64,000 bases of DNA from Streptomyces sp. Tu 3180 (GTDB lineage Bacteria > Actinomycetota > Actinomycetes > Streptomycetales > Streptomycetaceae). Below are positions 6,665 to 15,517 of the stretch, piece by piece; position 1 is the first letter of the stretch, and each line of letters starts with the position of its first letter. The stretch spans positions 3,760,001-3,824,000 of the forward strand of contig NZ_WOXS01000002.1 in assembly GCF_009852415.1 (NCBI RefSeq), read 5' to 3'. Position numbers and translations under genes: made by a program. Under the pieces are notes generated by a model. The model had not been told where the DNA came from, did not search any database, and saw nothing but the letters and a program-made list of their open reading frames with translations.

Positions 6665-7765
6665 TCAGTGGGCGATGTCCGTGTAGCCCTCGATCTCGCG
6701 CGGGTCGCGGCTGCCCGGGCCGACGTAGCGGGCCGAGGGGCGGACCAGGCGGCCGGTGCGCTTCTGCTCGAGGATGTGGGCCGACCAGCCCGCCGTGCGG
6801 GCGCAGGTGAACATCGAGGTGAACATGTGGGCCGGGACCTCGGCGAAGTCCAGGACGATGGCGGCCCAGAACTCGACGTTGGTGGCGAGGACCCGGTCGG
6901 GGCGGCGGGCGTGGAGTTCGGCCAGGGCGGCCTTCTCCAGGGCCTCGGCGACCTCGAAGCGCGGGGCTCCGAGCTCGCGGGCGGTGCGGCGCAGGACGCG
7001 GGCGCGGGGGTCCTCCGCGCGGTAGACGCGGTGGCCGAAGCCCATGAGGCGTTCGCCCTTGTCGAGGGTCTGCTTGACGTACGCCTCGGCGTCCCCGGTG
7101 CGCTCGATCTCCTCGATCATGTGCAGCACGCGGGAGGGCGCCCCGCCGTGCAGCGGGCCCGACATGGCGCCGACGGCGCCCGAGAGGGCCGCGGCCACGT
7201 CGGCGCCGGTCGACGCGATGACGCGGGCGGTGAAGGTGGAGGCGTTCATGCCGTGCTCGGCGGCCGACGTCCAGTAGGCGTCGACGGCGGCGACGTGCTT
7301 GGGGTCGGGCTCGCCGCGCCAGCGGATCATGAAGCGTTCGACGACGGACTGCGCCTTGTCTATCTCGCGCTGCGGGACCATGGGCAGGCCCTGGCCGCGC
7401 GCGGACTGGGCGACGTAGGAGAGGGCCATGACGGCGGCCCGGGCGAGGTCCTCGCGGGCCTGTTCGGCATCGATGTCGAGCAGTGGTTTCAGGCCCCAGA
7501 CGGGCGCCAGCATGGCGAGCGCGGACTGGACGTCGACGCGGATGTCGCCGGAGTGCACGGGGATGGGGAACGGCTCGGCGGGCGGCAGGCCGGGGTTGAA
7601 GGCCCCGTCGACGAGCAGCCCCCAGACGTTGCCGAAGGAGACGTGCCCGACCAGATCCTCGATGTCGACGCCCCGGTACCGCAGGGCGCCACCCTCCTTG
7701 TCCGGTTCGGCGATCTCCGTTTCGAACGCGACGACTCCCTCGAGCCCGGGTACGAAGTCGGACAT
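6665..7765 (-). CDS. Citrate synthase 2 (citrate/methylcitrate synthase family)
   Basis: A 366-residue protein of the citrate synthase superfamily that condenses acetyl-CoA (or a related acyl-CoA) with oxaloacetate. Family signatures are GGALRYRGVDIEDLV near the N-terminus, GPLHGGAPSRVL (first catalytic His), MGFGHRVYRAEDPRA (second His and CoA/oxaloacetate-binding Arg), and the C-terminal FTCARTAGWSAHILEQ with R-P-S-A-R-Y-V-G. The third catalytic residue, Asp in the classical N-V-D-F motif, is Glu here (TNVEFWAA; GAG codon). The ATG at 7763-7765 (MSDFVPGLEG) has GAGGAG about 9 nt upstream and gives family length; the open frame extends upstream without similarity. It is divergent from pdxH. 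Compared with the main Streptomyces citrate synthase (about 430 residues) this is the shorter type. Confidence 0.9.
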   Translation of the reverse strand: MSDFVPGLEGVVAFETEIAEPDKEGGALRYRGVDIEDLVGHVSFGNVWGLLVDGAFNPGLPPAEPFPIPVHSGDIRVDVQSALAMLAPVWGLKPLLDIDAEQAREDLARAAVMALSYVAQSARGQGLPMVPQREIDKAQSVVERFMIRWRGEPDPKHVAAVDAYWTSAAEHGMNASTFTARVIASTGADVAAALSGAVGAMSGPLHGGAPSRVLHMIEEIERTGDAEAYVKQTLDKGERLMGFGHRVYRAEDPRARVLRRTARELGAPRFEVAEALEKAALAELHARRPDRVLATNVEFWAAIVLDFAEVPAHMFTSMFTCARTAGWSAHILEQKRTGRLVRPSARYVGPGSRDPREIEGYTDIAH

Positions 7766-7911
7766 CAGGCGGCTCCTCGTCAGGTGGGTGACAGATGGTG
7801 TTGTGGGGTGGGACGACCATGTGCCGGTCGATCGGCGGAAGCGGGCGCGTCCGCTGGATCCGCGGTCGGGCTGGTGAGGACTCGCGGTCCGGGACGTCAC
7901 CCCTGTGATGC

Positions 7912-7934
7912 CCGGTTGGCGGTCACCCAACCGG
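7912..7934. promoter_or_regulatory. Inverted repeat in the citrate synthase-pdxH divergent intergenic region
   Basis: CCGGTTGG (7912-7919) and CCAACCGG (7927-7934) are perfect 8-bp arms with a 7-nt spacer, roughly midway between the two divergent starts. It could be an operator. The rest of the 7766-8054 gap shows only a short GGCAC/GTGCC repeat at 7984-7996. Confidence 0.3.
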
Positions 7935-8054
7935 ATCAGTGCCTGCACGATATCCCCGGGTGCCATCCTTGGGGAGGGTTCGCGGCACTCAGTGCCAGGA
8001 GTGACGAAGGACACCGCTCCCCCGCGGGATCCGCGCATGCGGCAGGATGACGGC

Positions 8055-8723
8055 GTGACCGACCGAGACGCCGTTCCCTTCGATCTCGCCTCGATGCGCA
8101 AGCACTACCGGACCGAGGGGCTCTCCGAGACCGACCTGGCCGCCACCCCCGTCGAGCAGTTCGCGCGCTGGTTCAAACAGGCCGCGACGGAGGGCGGGCT
8201 GTTCGAGCCGAACGCCATGGTCGTCTCCACGGCGGACGCGGCCGGCCGGCCCAGCTCGCGCACGGTGCTGCTGAAGCACTTCGACGAGGACGGGTTCGTC
8301 TTCTACACGAACTACGACTCCCGCAAGGGCCGTGACCTGGCCGAGAACCCGCACGTCTCGCTGCTGTTCCCCTGGCACCCGATGGCCCGGCAGGTCATCG
8401 TCACCGGCACCGCGCGCCGCACCGGCCGGGACGAGACGGCCGCCTACTTCCGCACCCGTCCGCACGGCTCCCAGCTGGGCGCGTGGGCCAGCGGCCAGTC
8501 CTCGGTGATCGCCGGCCGCGCGGAGCTCGACGCGTCCTACGCCGACCTGGCGGCCCGCTACCCGGAGCACGAGCAGGTGCCGGTACCGCCTCACTGGGGC
8601 GGCTTCCGGGTGGTCCCGGAGGCGGTGGAGTTCTGGCAGGGCCGGGAGAACCGCCTGCACGACCGCCTGCGCTACGTCGCCGGGGCGGGCGGGGGCTGGC
8701 GGGTGGAGCGGCTGAGCCCGTGA
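8055..8723 (+). CDS. pdxH: Pyridoxamine 5'-phosphate oxidase
   Basis: A 222-residue FMN-dependent oxidase of the PNPOx family, which converts pyridoxine/pyridoxamine 5'-phosphate to pyridoxal 5'-phosphate. Motifs are MRKHYRTEGLSETDL at the N-terminus, DAAGRPSSRTVLLKHFDEDG and YTNYDSRKGRDL (FMN/PLP contacts), RQVIVTGTARR, YFRTRPHGSQLGAWAS (substrate-binding segment), and the C-terminal signature FWQGRENRLHDRLRY. The GTG at 8055 (VTDRDAVPFDL) is chosen because it gives the usual family length of about 218-222; an ATG at 8037 in the same frame is an alternative. It is divergent from citrate synthase and followed by a strong hairpin, so probably monocistronic. Confidence 0.95.
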   Translation: MTDRDAVPFDLASMRKHYRTEGLSETDLAATPVEQFARWFKQAATEGGLFEPNAMVVSTADAAGRPSSRTVLLKHFDEDGFVFYTNYDSRKGRDLAENPHVSLLFPWHPMARQVIVTGTARRTGRDETAAYFRTRPHGSQLGAWASGQSSVIAGRAELDASYADLAARYPEHEQVPVPPHWGGFRVVPEAVEFWQGRENRLHDRLRYVAGAGGGWRVERLSP

Positions 8724-8731
8724 CCGGGCGG

Positions 8732-8760
8732 GCCCCGCGGGCGGGACGGGTCCGCGGGGC
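8732..8760 (+). terminator. Terminator hairpin after pdxH
   Basis: GCCCCGCGG (8732-8740) and CCGCGGGGC (8752-8760) are perfect arms with an 11-nt loop, starting 8 bp after the pdxH stop. Confidence 0.65.
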
Positions 8761-8886
8761 TCTCGCCGCGCGGGGCGGCGGCCGGGGCCCGCGCCCCCGC
8801 CGTGCGCGGCGATGTCACGGCGGACGACGTCACCGGTGTCCCGCGCGGTGCGCGAGGCCCGTGCGCGGGCGTGATCGCGCGGGTTC

Positions 8887-9468
8887 TCACAGCTTGCCCC
8901 ACACGTGCGCGGTGCGGTGGCCGCCGAGGGCGCGGGAGAACCCGGCCAGGAACTCCGGCGTGAACTCGGGCCAGTTCCAGAACTCGAAGCCGAGGTGGGC
9001 GAAGGCGAAGTAGTCGTCGGCCCAGCTCCACTCGGGCAGCGGGACGGGCTCGGCGCAGACGGGGCAGGCGACCTGGGCCTCCCCGGTCTCGTGCCAGGTC
9101 CTCATGGCGGCGCCGAAGGGCGCCCAGACGCCGTCGACCGGCTCCCAGTCGTCCGTGACCAGCGACGTGGTGGCCGCGCACCGCGGGCAGGTCACCGCCT
9201 CGGGGCCGCCCTGGCCGCCGTGGAAGACCGTGCGCCCCACCTCCACGGCCAGTCCGTCCGACGGCTTCCAGCCGGCGTCGTCCTCCGCCACGGCGCGGTG
9301 CCAGTTCGGGCCGGGCGGGTGCCCGAGCGGCCGGCCGAGGACGCAGCCGGTCCGCTCGGCGAGGACGATGCCCTCGTCCACCAGCCACGCGACCACGCGG
9401 TCCGCGAGTCGTGCCGCCTCGTCGGCGCCGGCGTCGAGGTCGACGACCGTCTGGAAGTGATCACCCAT
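8887..9468 (-). CDS. Conserved protein with zinc-ribbon-like CxxC pairs
   Basis: A 193-residue soluble protein I do not recognise by name. The N-terminal 85 residues form a mixed alpha/beta segment (MGDHFQTVVDLDAGADEAAR...). The middle contains two CxxC pairs, CPRC near residue 99 and CPVC near 136, separated by about 35 residues and able to bind one Zn2+. The C-terminus is rich in aromatic residues (DDYFAFAHLGFEFWNWPEF). No catalytic motif or membrane segment is visible. It lies alone between pdxH and the TetR end of the acyl-CoA operon, 34 bp downstream of the TetR stop on the same strand, so read-through from that operon is possible. Confidence 0.7.
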   Translation of the reverse strand: MGDHFQTVVDLDAGADEAARLADRVVAWLVDEGIVLAERTGCVLGRPLGHPPGPNWHRAVAEDDAGWKPSDGLAVEVGRTVFHGGQGGPEAVTCPRCAATTSLVTDDWEPVDGVWAPFGAAMRTWHETGEAQVACPVCAEPVPLPEWSWADDYFAFAHLGFEFWNWPEFTPEFLAGFSRALGGHRTAHVWGKL

Positions 9469-9502
9469 GCGGAGACCGTAGGCCCCGCCACTGACAGCGC
9501 CG

Positions 9503-10108
9503 TCAGCGCAGCGCTTCCTCCAGCAGCGCCGCCCACTGGGACACCACGCGCTCGCGGCGGGCCGTGTCGTCCGTGAGGAGGTTGGCGAGGCCGAGGCCGC
9601 GGGCCATGTCGAGGAGTCCCTGGACGGTCTCGCGGACGCCGGGGCGGGTCTCGTCGGCGCCGAGGAGGTCGACGGCGATGCGGTGGGTCTCGCGGCCGAC
9701 GCGCGACTCCAGCTCGGTCACGCGCGGGCGCAGCTGCTCCTCGTCGGAGGCGGCGACCCACAGGTGGAGGGCGGCGCGGAACAGCGGGCCGGTGTAGAGG
9801 TCGACCAGCGCCGCGACCACGGCGCGGCGGTCACCGGCCGCCGTGCCTTCGGGGAAGAGGGCGCGCAGGGCGGTGGAGCGTTCCTCGGCGACGTACTCGA
9901 CGGCGGCGGTGAAGAGGTCCTCGCGGGTCGGGAAGTGGTGCTGGGCGGCGCCCCGGGAGACGCCGGCGCGTTCGGCGACGACGGAGACCGTGGAGCCCGC
10001 CCAGCCGTGTTCGGCGAGGCAGGCCACGGCGGCCTCCAGGAGCCGCTGCCGGGTGGCCCGGCTGCGGTCCTGCTTGGGGACTCGTTCCGTACGGTCGGCC
10101 GTGCTCAC
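9503..10108 (-). CDS. TetR-family repressor of the acyl-CoA operon
   Basis: A 201-residue TetR regulator. The N-terminal HTH (ATRQRLLEAAVACLAEHGWAGSTVSVVAERAGVSRGAAQHHFPTREDLF, summarised by the YYHF-like AQHHF motif) is clear; the C-terminal ligand-binding domain (about 70-200) resembles TetR proteins next to acyl-CoA dehydrogenase genes. It is the last gene of the minus-strand operon starting near 19598. The GTG at 10106-10108 overlaps the upstream hydratase stop as GTGA, matching the other junctions in this operon; an ATG at 10117 in frame is an alternative. It is likely an acyl-CoA-responsive autoregulator acting on the palindrome near 19675-19688, by analogy with AtuR/PsrA-type TetR proteins (inference). 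Confidence 0.88.
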   Translation of the reverse strand: MSTADRTERVPKQDRSRATRQRLLEAAVACLAEHGWAGSTVSVVAERAGVSRGAAQHHFPTREDLFTAAVEYVAEERSTALRALFPEGTAAGDRRAVVAALVDLYTGPLFRAALHLWVAASDEEQLRPRVTELESRVGRETHRIAVDLLGADETRPGVRETVQGLLDMARGLGLANLLTDDTARRERVVSQWAALLEEALR

Positions 10109-10839
10109 ACCACCCATTGCGGATCCCGTCGTTCGAGGAAGGCCGTCATCCCCTCCCGTGCGTGGGCGGAGGCGAACAGCCGGGCCGAGAGCGCGGTCAG
10201 GTCGGCCGCGTCCCGGTCGAAGGTCTCCAGCACCTTAGCCGTGAGCAGCCGTTTCGTCTCGGCCAGGGCCTCGGGGGCGGCCCTGCGCAGGCCGTCGAGG
10301 ATCGGTGCGAGGACCTCGTCCACGTCGTCGCCCGCGGCGGTGAGCAGGCCGGTGCGGGTGGCCTCGGCGGTGTCGAGGCGTTCACCGGTGAGGTAGTAGC
10401 GGGCCAGGGCGCGCGGGTCGGTGCGGGGCAGCAGGGGCAGCGAGATCACGGCGGGCGCGACCCCGATGCGGACCTCGGTGAAGGCGAACGTCGCCGCGTG
10501 GGAGGCGACGGCGATGTCGCAGGCGGCGAGCAGGCCGAGGCCGCCCGCGCGGACGTGCCCGGTGACCCGTGCGAGAACCGGTTTGGGCAGCTCGACGATC
10601 TGCCGGAGCAGGTCCACCAGGGCCCGGGGGGCGGGCGGGTCGCGCAGGTCGGCGCCGGCGCTGAAGGTGGTGCCGGTGTGGGTGAGGACCACCGCGCGGA
10701 CGCCGGTGTCCCCGCCCGCGTCGCTCAGCGCGCCGGCGAGTTCGCCGACGAGGGCGGCGGACAGGGCGTTGCGGTGGTGCGGGGCGTCGAGGGAGAGCGT
10801 TTCGACGCCCCGCGCGCGGGTGCGGCCGATCAGGGTCAC
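10105..10839 (-). CDS. Enoyl-CoA hydratase/isomerase family protein
   Basis: A 244-residue crotonase-fold protein. It has the oxyanion-hole segments HRNALSAALVGELAGAL and FSAGADLRDP, and the second half GHVRAGGLGLLAACDIAVAS, with A-F-T-E-V-R-I-G-V-A-P after it. In hydratases one catalytic Glu follows the GGG-type motif and a second lies in the E-V-x-L-G segment; here the latter is EVRIG, while the residue equivalent to the first Glu is not obvious (GHVRAGGLGLLAACD), so isomerase or lyase chemistry is also possible. The GTG start overlaps the CoA-ligase stop by 4 nt (GTGA), showing translational coupling within the operon. Confidence 0.88.
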   Translation of the reverse strand: MTLIGRTRARGVETLSLDAPHHRNALSAALVGELAGALSDAGGDTGVRAVVLTHTGTTFSAGADLRDPPAPRALVDLLRQIVELPKPVLARVTGHVRAGGLGLLAACDIAVASHAATFAFTEVRIGVAPAVISLPLLPRTDPRALARYYLTGERLDTAEATRTGLLTAAGDDVDEVLAPILDGLRRAAPEALAETKRLLTAKVLETFDRDAADLTALSARLFASAHAREGMTAFLERRDPQWVV

Positions 10840-12416
10840 GAGGGCTCCTCGTGCGCCGCGCGGAGTTCGCGGCGCAGGATCTTGCCGGAGGCGGCGCGCG
10901 GGACGCCGTCGATGAAGGTGACGCGGCGGATGCGCTTGTAGGGGGCGACGCGCTCGGCGACGTACGCCATGACCTCGGCCTCGGAGAGTTCCGGGGCGGA
11001 CGGCTGACGGACGACGTGGGCGTGCGGGATCTCGTTGCCGTCCTCGTCGTGGACGCCGATGACGGCGGCGTCGGCGATGCCGGGGTGGGTGAGCAGCAGC
11101 GCCTCGAGTTCGGCGGGGGCGACCTGGAAGCCCTTGTACTTGATCAGTTCCTTCACGCGGTCCACGACGAAGAGCCAGCCCGCCCCGTCGACGTGGCCGA
11201 CGTCGCCGGTGTGCAGCCAGCCGTCCTCGTCGATCATCGCGGCGGTGGCGTCGGGGCGCCCGAGGTAGCCCTTCATGACCTGGGGCCCGCGGATGAGGAT
11301 CTCGCCGGTCTCGCCGGGGCCGAGGTCCTGGCCGGGGTCGTCGAGGGAGACGACGCGCATCTCGGTGCCGGCGACGAGCTTGCCGACGGTGCCGGGGGGC
11401 GCCTCGTGCATGGCGTCCAGGGGGACGACGTGGGTGCCGGGCGACAGTTCCGTCATGCCGTACGCCTGGCCGACCGGCGGCAGGCCGAGCCGCCGCGAGC
11501 AGGCGGCGGCGAGGTGCGCGTCCAGGGGCGCGGCGGCGCTGACGACGTGCTTCAGGGACGACAGGTCGTACCGGTCGACCAGGGGGTGCTTGGCGAGGGC
11601 CAGGACGATGGGCGGGGCCACGTACAGGCCGGTGATGCGGTGGTTCTGGACGGCCGCGAGGAACGTCTCGAGGTCGAAGCGGGGCAGGACGACGACGGTG
11701 GCGCCCTGCCGCAGCGGGGCGTTCATCAGGGCCGTCAGGCCGTAGATGTGGAAGAACGGCAGGACGGCGAGGATGCGGTCGCCGGGGCCCGCCGTGATCA
11801 GCGGCCGGAGCTGGGCGAGGTTGGTGGCGATCTGGCGGTGGGTGAGCATCACGCCCTTGGGGACGCCGGTGGTGCCGGAGGAGTACGGCAGGGCGGCGAC
11901 GTCCTCGGCGGGGTCGATGCCGGGCTCGGGCTCGGGGGCGGTGGAGGCCAGCATGTCGATCAGGGACCGGTGTCCGGGGGCGCTGTCGCAGACGAGGATC
12001 TCCTCGACGCCCCCGGCGAGTCCGGCGGCCCTGCGCGCGGTGTCCAGCAGCGGTGAGACGGTGACGATCCAGCGGGTCGCCGAGTCCTTCAGCTGCTTGG
12101 CGAACTCCTCGGCGGTGGCGAGCGGGTGGACGGTGGTGACCGAGGCGCCCGCGCGGGTGGCCGCGTAGAAGGCGACGGGGAAGGCGATGGTGTTGGGGCT
12201 GTGCAGGGCGAGCACGTCGCCCTTGCGCAGGCCGGCCTCGGCGAGGGCGGCGGCGACGCGCCGGTGGAACCGGTCCACCTGCTCGTAGGTGAGGGCGGTG
12301 CCGTCGGTGCCGTCGATCAGCGCCGGGGCGCTGCCGAACTCGGCGGCCCGGCCCAGGACGGCTTCGTGGATGGGGAGGTCGACGGGCTGGACGTCTGCGT
12401 ACTCGCTGCGGAACAC
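10836..12416 (-). CDS. AMP-dependent acyl/aryl-CoA ligase (4-coumarate/cinnamate-CoA ligase type)
   Basis: A 526-residue ANL-superfamily ligase that activates a carboxylic acid to the acyl-AMP and then to the CoA thioester. Motifs in order: YSSGTTGVPKGVMLTH (P-loop), QAYGMTELSP (A5), HTGDVGHVDGAGWLFVVDR (A7/A8), KELIKYKGFQVAPAELE (hinge) and RAASGKILRREL with the catalytic Lys near the C-terminus. By gene order the S. coelicolor counterpart is the cinnamate:CoA ligase ScCCL (SCO4383, from memory), which accepts cinnamate and 4-coumarate. The operon context (carboxylase, AtuA-like protein) instead suggests a branched or terpenoid acid as natural substrate, so the physiological acid is open. 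The GTG start has GGAGGA 4-5 nt upstream. Confidence 0.93.
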   Translation of the reverse strand: MFRSEYADVQPVDLPIHEAVLGRAAEFGSAPALIDGTDGTALTYEQVDRFHRRVAAALAEAGLRKGDVLALHSPNTIAFPVAFYAATRAGASVTTVHPLATAEEFAKQLKDSATRWIVTVSPLLDTARRAAGLAGGVEEILVCDSAPGHRSLIDMLASTAPEPEPGIDPAEDVAALPYSSGTTGVPKGVMLTHRQIATNLAQLRPLITAGPGDRILAVLPFFHIYGLTALMNAPLRQGATVVVLPRFDLETFLAAVQNHRITGLYVAPPIVLALAKHPLVDRYDLSSLKHVVSAAAPLDAHLAAACSRRLGLPPVGQAYGMTELSPGTHVVPLDAMHEAPPGTVGKLVAGTEMRVVSLDDPGQDLGPGETGEILIRGPQVMKGYLGRPDATAAMIDEDGWLHTGDVGHVDGAGWLFVVDRVKELIKYKGFQVAPAELEALLLTHPGIADAAVIGVHDEDGNEIPHAHVVRQPSAPELSEAEVMAYVAERVAPYKRIRRVTFIDGVPRAASGKILRRELRAAHEEPS

Positions 12417-12433
12417 GGTTCCTCCAGGACGGC

Positions 12434-13579
12434 CTAGTACGACTTGGGAAGGCCCAGGGTCTGGTGGGAGACGTAGTTGAGGATCATCTCCCGGCTCACC
12501 GGGGCGATACGGGACACGCGCGCGGCGGTGATCAGCGAGGCGAGCCCGAACTCGCGGGTGAGGCCGTTCCCGCCGAGGGTGTGCACGGCCTGGTCGACGG
12601 CCCTCACGCAGGCCTCGGCCGCCGCGTACTTGGCCATGTTGGCGGCCTCCCCGGCGCCCGTGTCGTCGCCGGCGTCGTAGAGGCGGGCGGCCTTCTGCAT
12701 CATCAGGCGGGCCAGTTCGAGGTCGATGTGCGCCTGGGCGAGGGGGTGGGCGATGGCCTGGTGGGCGCCGATGGGGGCGTCCCAGACGGTGCGGTCGCGG
12801 GCGTACTCGACGGCGCGGGCGAGCGCGTGGCGGCCCATGCCGATCGCGAAGGCGGCAGTCATGATGCGTTCGGGGTTGAGACCGGCGAAGAGCTGGAGGA
12901 GGCCCGCGTCCTCGTCACCGACGAGTGCGCCGGCGGGCAGCCGGACGTCGTCGAGGGTGAGCTCGAACTGCTTCTCGACGGCGTTGAGTTCCATGTCGAT
13001 GGGGCGCCTGCGGAAGCCCTCGGCGTCGCGCGGGACGATGAACAGGCAGGGCTTGAGCCTGCCCGTGCGGGCGTCCTCGGTGCGGCCCACGACGAGGGTG
13101 GCGTCGGCGATGTCGACACCGGAGACGAACACCTTGCGGCCGGTCAGGAGCCAGTCGCCGGTGTCGGGGTCGCGCCGCGCGGTGGTGGTGATGCGGTGGG
13201 AGTTGGAACCGGCGTCGGGTTCGGTGATGCCGAAGGCCATCAGGCGGCTGCCGTCGGCCAGGGCGGGCAGCCACTCCCGCTTCTGGACCTCGGTGCCGAA
13301 GCGGGAGATGACGGTGCCGCAGATCGCCGGGGAGACGATCATCATCAGCAGGGGGTTGCCGGCGGCGCCCATCTCCTCCAGTACGAGGGAGAGTTCGGTG
13401 ATGCCGCCGCCGCCACCGCCGTACGCCTCCGGCAGGTTGACGCCGATGTAGCCGAGCTCGGCGGCCTCCTGCCAGAACGGCCGGTTGTCGGTGCCGGGGG
13501 TGCGGGGGTGGTGGCGCGCGAACGAGGCGACCGCTTCGCGGAGCGCCTTGTGCTCCTCGGATTCGATGAGGGTGGTCAT
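12434..13579 (-). CDS. Acyl-CoA dehydrogenase
   Basis: A 381-residue FAD-dependent acyl-CoA dehydrogenase that introduces an alpha,beta double bond. Signatures are GVNLPEAYGGGGGGITELSL near the N-terminus, AFGITEPDAGSNSHRITTTA (FAD/substrate-binding, ACAD signature 1) and the C-terminal QAVHTLGGNGLTREFGLASL (signature 2). Just before the C-terminus RVSRIAPVSREMILNYVSHQTLGLP replaces the usual glycine-glutamate-RIYxGxNEIQ-like stretch. It has a good AGGAG 6 nt before the ATG and lies 17 bp upstream of the ligase gene. It would act on the CoA ester produced by the ligase before carboxylation. Confidence 0.92.
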   Translation of the reverse strand: MTTLIESEEHKALREAVASFARHHPRTPGTDNRPFWQEAAELGYIGVNLPEAYGGGGGGITELSLVLEEMGAAGNPLLMMIVSPAICGTVISRFGTEVQKREWLPALADGSRLMAFGITEPDAGSNSHRITTTARRDPDTGDWLLTGRKVFVSGVDIADATLVVGRTEDARTGRLKPCLFIVPRDAEGFRRRPIDMELNAVEKQFELTLDDVRLPAGALVGDEDAGLLQLFAGLNPERIMTAAFAIGMGRHALARAVEYARDRTVWDAPIGAHQAIAHPLAQAHIDLELARLMMQKAARLYDAGDDTGAGEAANMAKYAAAEACVRAVDQAVHTLGGNGLTREFGLASLITAARVSRIAPVSREMILNYVSHQTLGLPKSY

Positions 13580-13658
13580 GCGTCTCCTTCGGCTTCGGGT
13601 GGTGTGCGGCCGGCCGGCCCGAGCGGCGGGGCCGCACGTCCCGTGCGGCCCCGCGCTC

Positions 13659-15512
13659 TCAGGGGGTTGCCTCCACGACCGCCAGGAGGGCGCCGACCTC
13701 CACCTGCTGTCCCGGTGCCGCCCGGAGGGCGCTGAGGGTTCCCGTGACCGGGGCGGTGATCCTGTGCTGCATCTTCATCGCCTCCAGCCACAGCAGGGGC
13801 TGTCCGGCCGTCACGGCCGCCCCCTCGGTCAGGCCCTCGGCGACGCGGACGACCGTGCCCGGCATGGGGGCCAGGAGGGAGCCGGGGGCGTGCTGGGCGG
13901 TGGGGTCGGGGAAGCGGGGCAGGGCGGTGAGGGCGGTGGCGCCCACGTACACGCGGTCGCCGTGACGGCTGACCTCGTAGCGGCGTCGTACGCCGTCCAC
14001 GTCCAGGATCACGAGCCCCGCGTCGGCGTGCACGACCTGCACCCCGTCGGCCGCGAGGCCGTCGCGCGTGTGCCGGTAGCGGACCTCGTGCTCCCCGTCG
14101 GCCGTCGCGTACCGCTTCGTCTGCGGTTGTGAGGGCACGTTGCGCCAGCCGCCGAAGCGGGAGCGGCCGTGGGCGTCGGCGAGGGCGGCGGCGAGCGGGG
14201 CGTGCGGGTCGGGGGCCGGTCCGGTGAGTGCGGGCAGGTGGCGGTCGTAGAAGCCGGTGTTCGTGCGGCCTTCGGCGAACTCCTCGTGCCGCAGGGAGCG
14301 GACGAGGAGGTCCCGGTTGGTGACGGGGCCGTGGATCACCGCGCGTTCCAGCGCCGAGGCCAGCTTGCGGACCGCCTCCGTGCGGGTGGGGGCGTGGGCG
14401 ACGACCTTGGCGATCAGGGGGTCGTAGTGGACGCCGATGTCGTCGCCGTCGGTGTAGCCGGTGTCCAGGCGGACGGCGCCGGGGACGGCGAGGCGGTGCA
14501 GGCGGCCGGTCTGCGGGGCCCAGTCCCGGGCGGGGTCCTCGGCGTAGAGGCGGGCCTCGACGGCGTGTCCGCGCGCGCGGGGCGGGTCGTCCGGGAGGGC
14601 GTGGCCCTCGGCGACGCGGATCTGCTCGGCGACGAGGTCGACACCGAACACGGCCTCGGTGACCGGGTGTTCCACCTGGAGGCGGGTGTTCATCTCCAGG
14701 AAGTGCGCCCGCTCCTCCGCGACGAGGAACTCGACGGTCCCGGCGCCGACGTAGGCGACGGCGCGCGCGGCGCGCACGGCGAGGGCGTGGAGCTCCTCGG
14801 TGAGCGGCGCGGACAGTCCGGGCGCCGGGGCCTCCTCGATCACCTTCTGGTGGCGGCGCTGGAGGGAGCAGTCGCGGGTGCCGAGCGCCCACACGGTGCC
14901 GTGGGTGTCGGCGAGCACCTGCACCTCGACGTGCCGGGCGCCCGCGTCACCGCCGAGGTACCGCTCGACGAACACCTCGCCGTCGCCGAAGGCGCTCGCG
15001 GCCTCCGCGCGGGCGGCGGCCAGTTCGCCGTCCAGGTCCACGAGGCGCCGTACGACGCGCATCCCGCGTCCGCCGCCGCCCGCCGCCGCCTTCACCAGCA
15101 CCGGCAGGTCGGACTCGGTGACCTCCCGCAGGGGCTCGATGCCCATCAGTTCCTTGGCACGCGTCTTGGACGCCATCGCCTCGATCGCCTCCGGGGGCGG
15201 CCCGATCCACACCAGGCCGGCGTCCCGGACGGCGCGCGCGAAGCCGGCGTTCTCGGAGAGGAAGCCGTAGCCGGGGTGCACGGCGTCCGCGCCGGACGCG
15301 AGGGCGGCCTTCACGATCAGGTCGCCGCGCAGGTAGGTGTCGGCGGGCGCCGTCCCCGGCAGCCGTACCGCCGTGTCGGCCACGCGCACGTGGAGGGCGT
15401 TTCCGTCGGCGTCCGAGTGCACCGCGACGGTGCGGATGCCCAGCTCGCGGCAGGTGCGCACGACACGGCAGGCGATCTCGCCCCGGTTCGCCACAAGAAC
15501 GGAAGTAATCAC
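13659..15512 (-). CDS. Acyl-CoA carboxylase alpha subunit (biotin carboxylase + BCCP)
   Basis: A 617-residue biotin-dependent carboxylase alpha subunit. It has a biotin carboxylase N-terminal domain (VANRGEIACRVVRTCRELGI), an ATP-grasp domain (KAAAGGGGRGMRVV; EMNTRLQVEHPVTEAV), a biotin carboxylase C-terminal domain, a less conserved linker (about 470-540) and a C-terminal biotinyl domain with the biotinylated Lys in LEAMKMQHRI. It transfers CO2 to biotin, which the adjacent beta subunit passes to an acyl-CoA. The likely start is the GTG at 15512 (VITSVLVANRG), 5 nt after the stop of the beta-subunit gene; the frame continues upstream only as shadow. The size fits acetyl/propionyl-, methylcrotonyl- or geranyl-CoA carboxylases, and specificity is set by the beta subunit. 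Confidence 0.93.
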   Translation of the reverse strand: MITSVLVANRGEIACRVVRTCRELGIRTVAVHSDADGNALHVRVADTAVRLPGTAPADTYLRGDLIVKAALASGADAVHPGYGFLSENAGFARAVRDAGLVWIGPPPEAIEAMASKTRAKELMGIEPLREVTESDLPVLVKAAAGGGGRGMRVVRRLVDLDGELAAARAEAASAFGDGEVFVERYLGGDAGARHVEVQVLADTHGTVWALGTRDCSLQRRHQKVIEEAPAPGLSAPLTEELHALAVRAARAVAYVGAGTVEFLVAEERAHFLEMNTRLQVEHPVTEAVFGVDLVAEQIRVAEGHALPDDPPRARGHAVEARLYAEDPARDWAPQTGRLHRLAVPGAVRLDTGYTDGDDIGVHYDPLIAKVVAHAPTRTEAVRKLASALERAVIHGPVTNRDLLVRSLRHEEFAEGRTNTGFYDRHLPALTGPAPDPHAPLAAALADAHGRSRFGGWRNVPSQPQTKRYATADGEHEVRYRHTRDGLAADGVQVVHADAGLVILDVDGVRRRYEVSRHGDRVYVGATALTALPRFPDPTAQHAPGSLLAPMPGTVVRVAEGLTEGAAVTAGQPLLWLEAMKMQHRITAPVTGTLSALRAAPGQQVEVGALLAVVEATP

Positions 15513-15517
15513 GGGCC

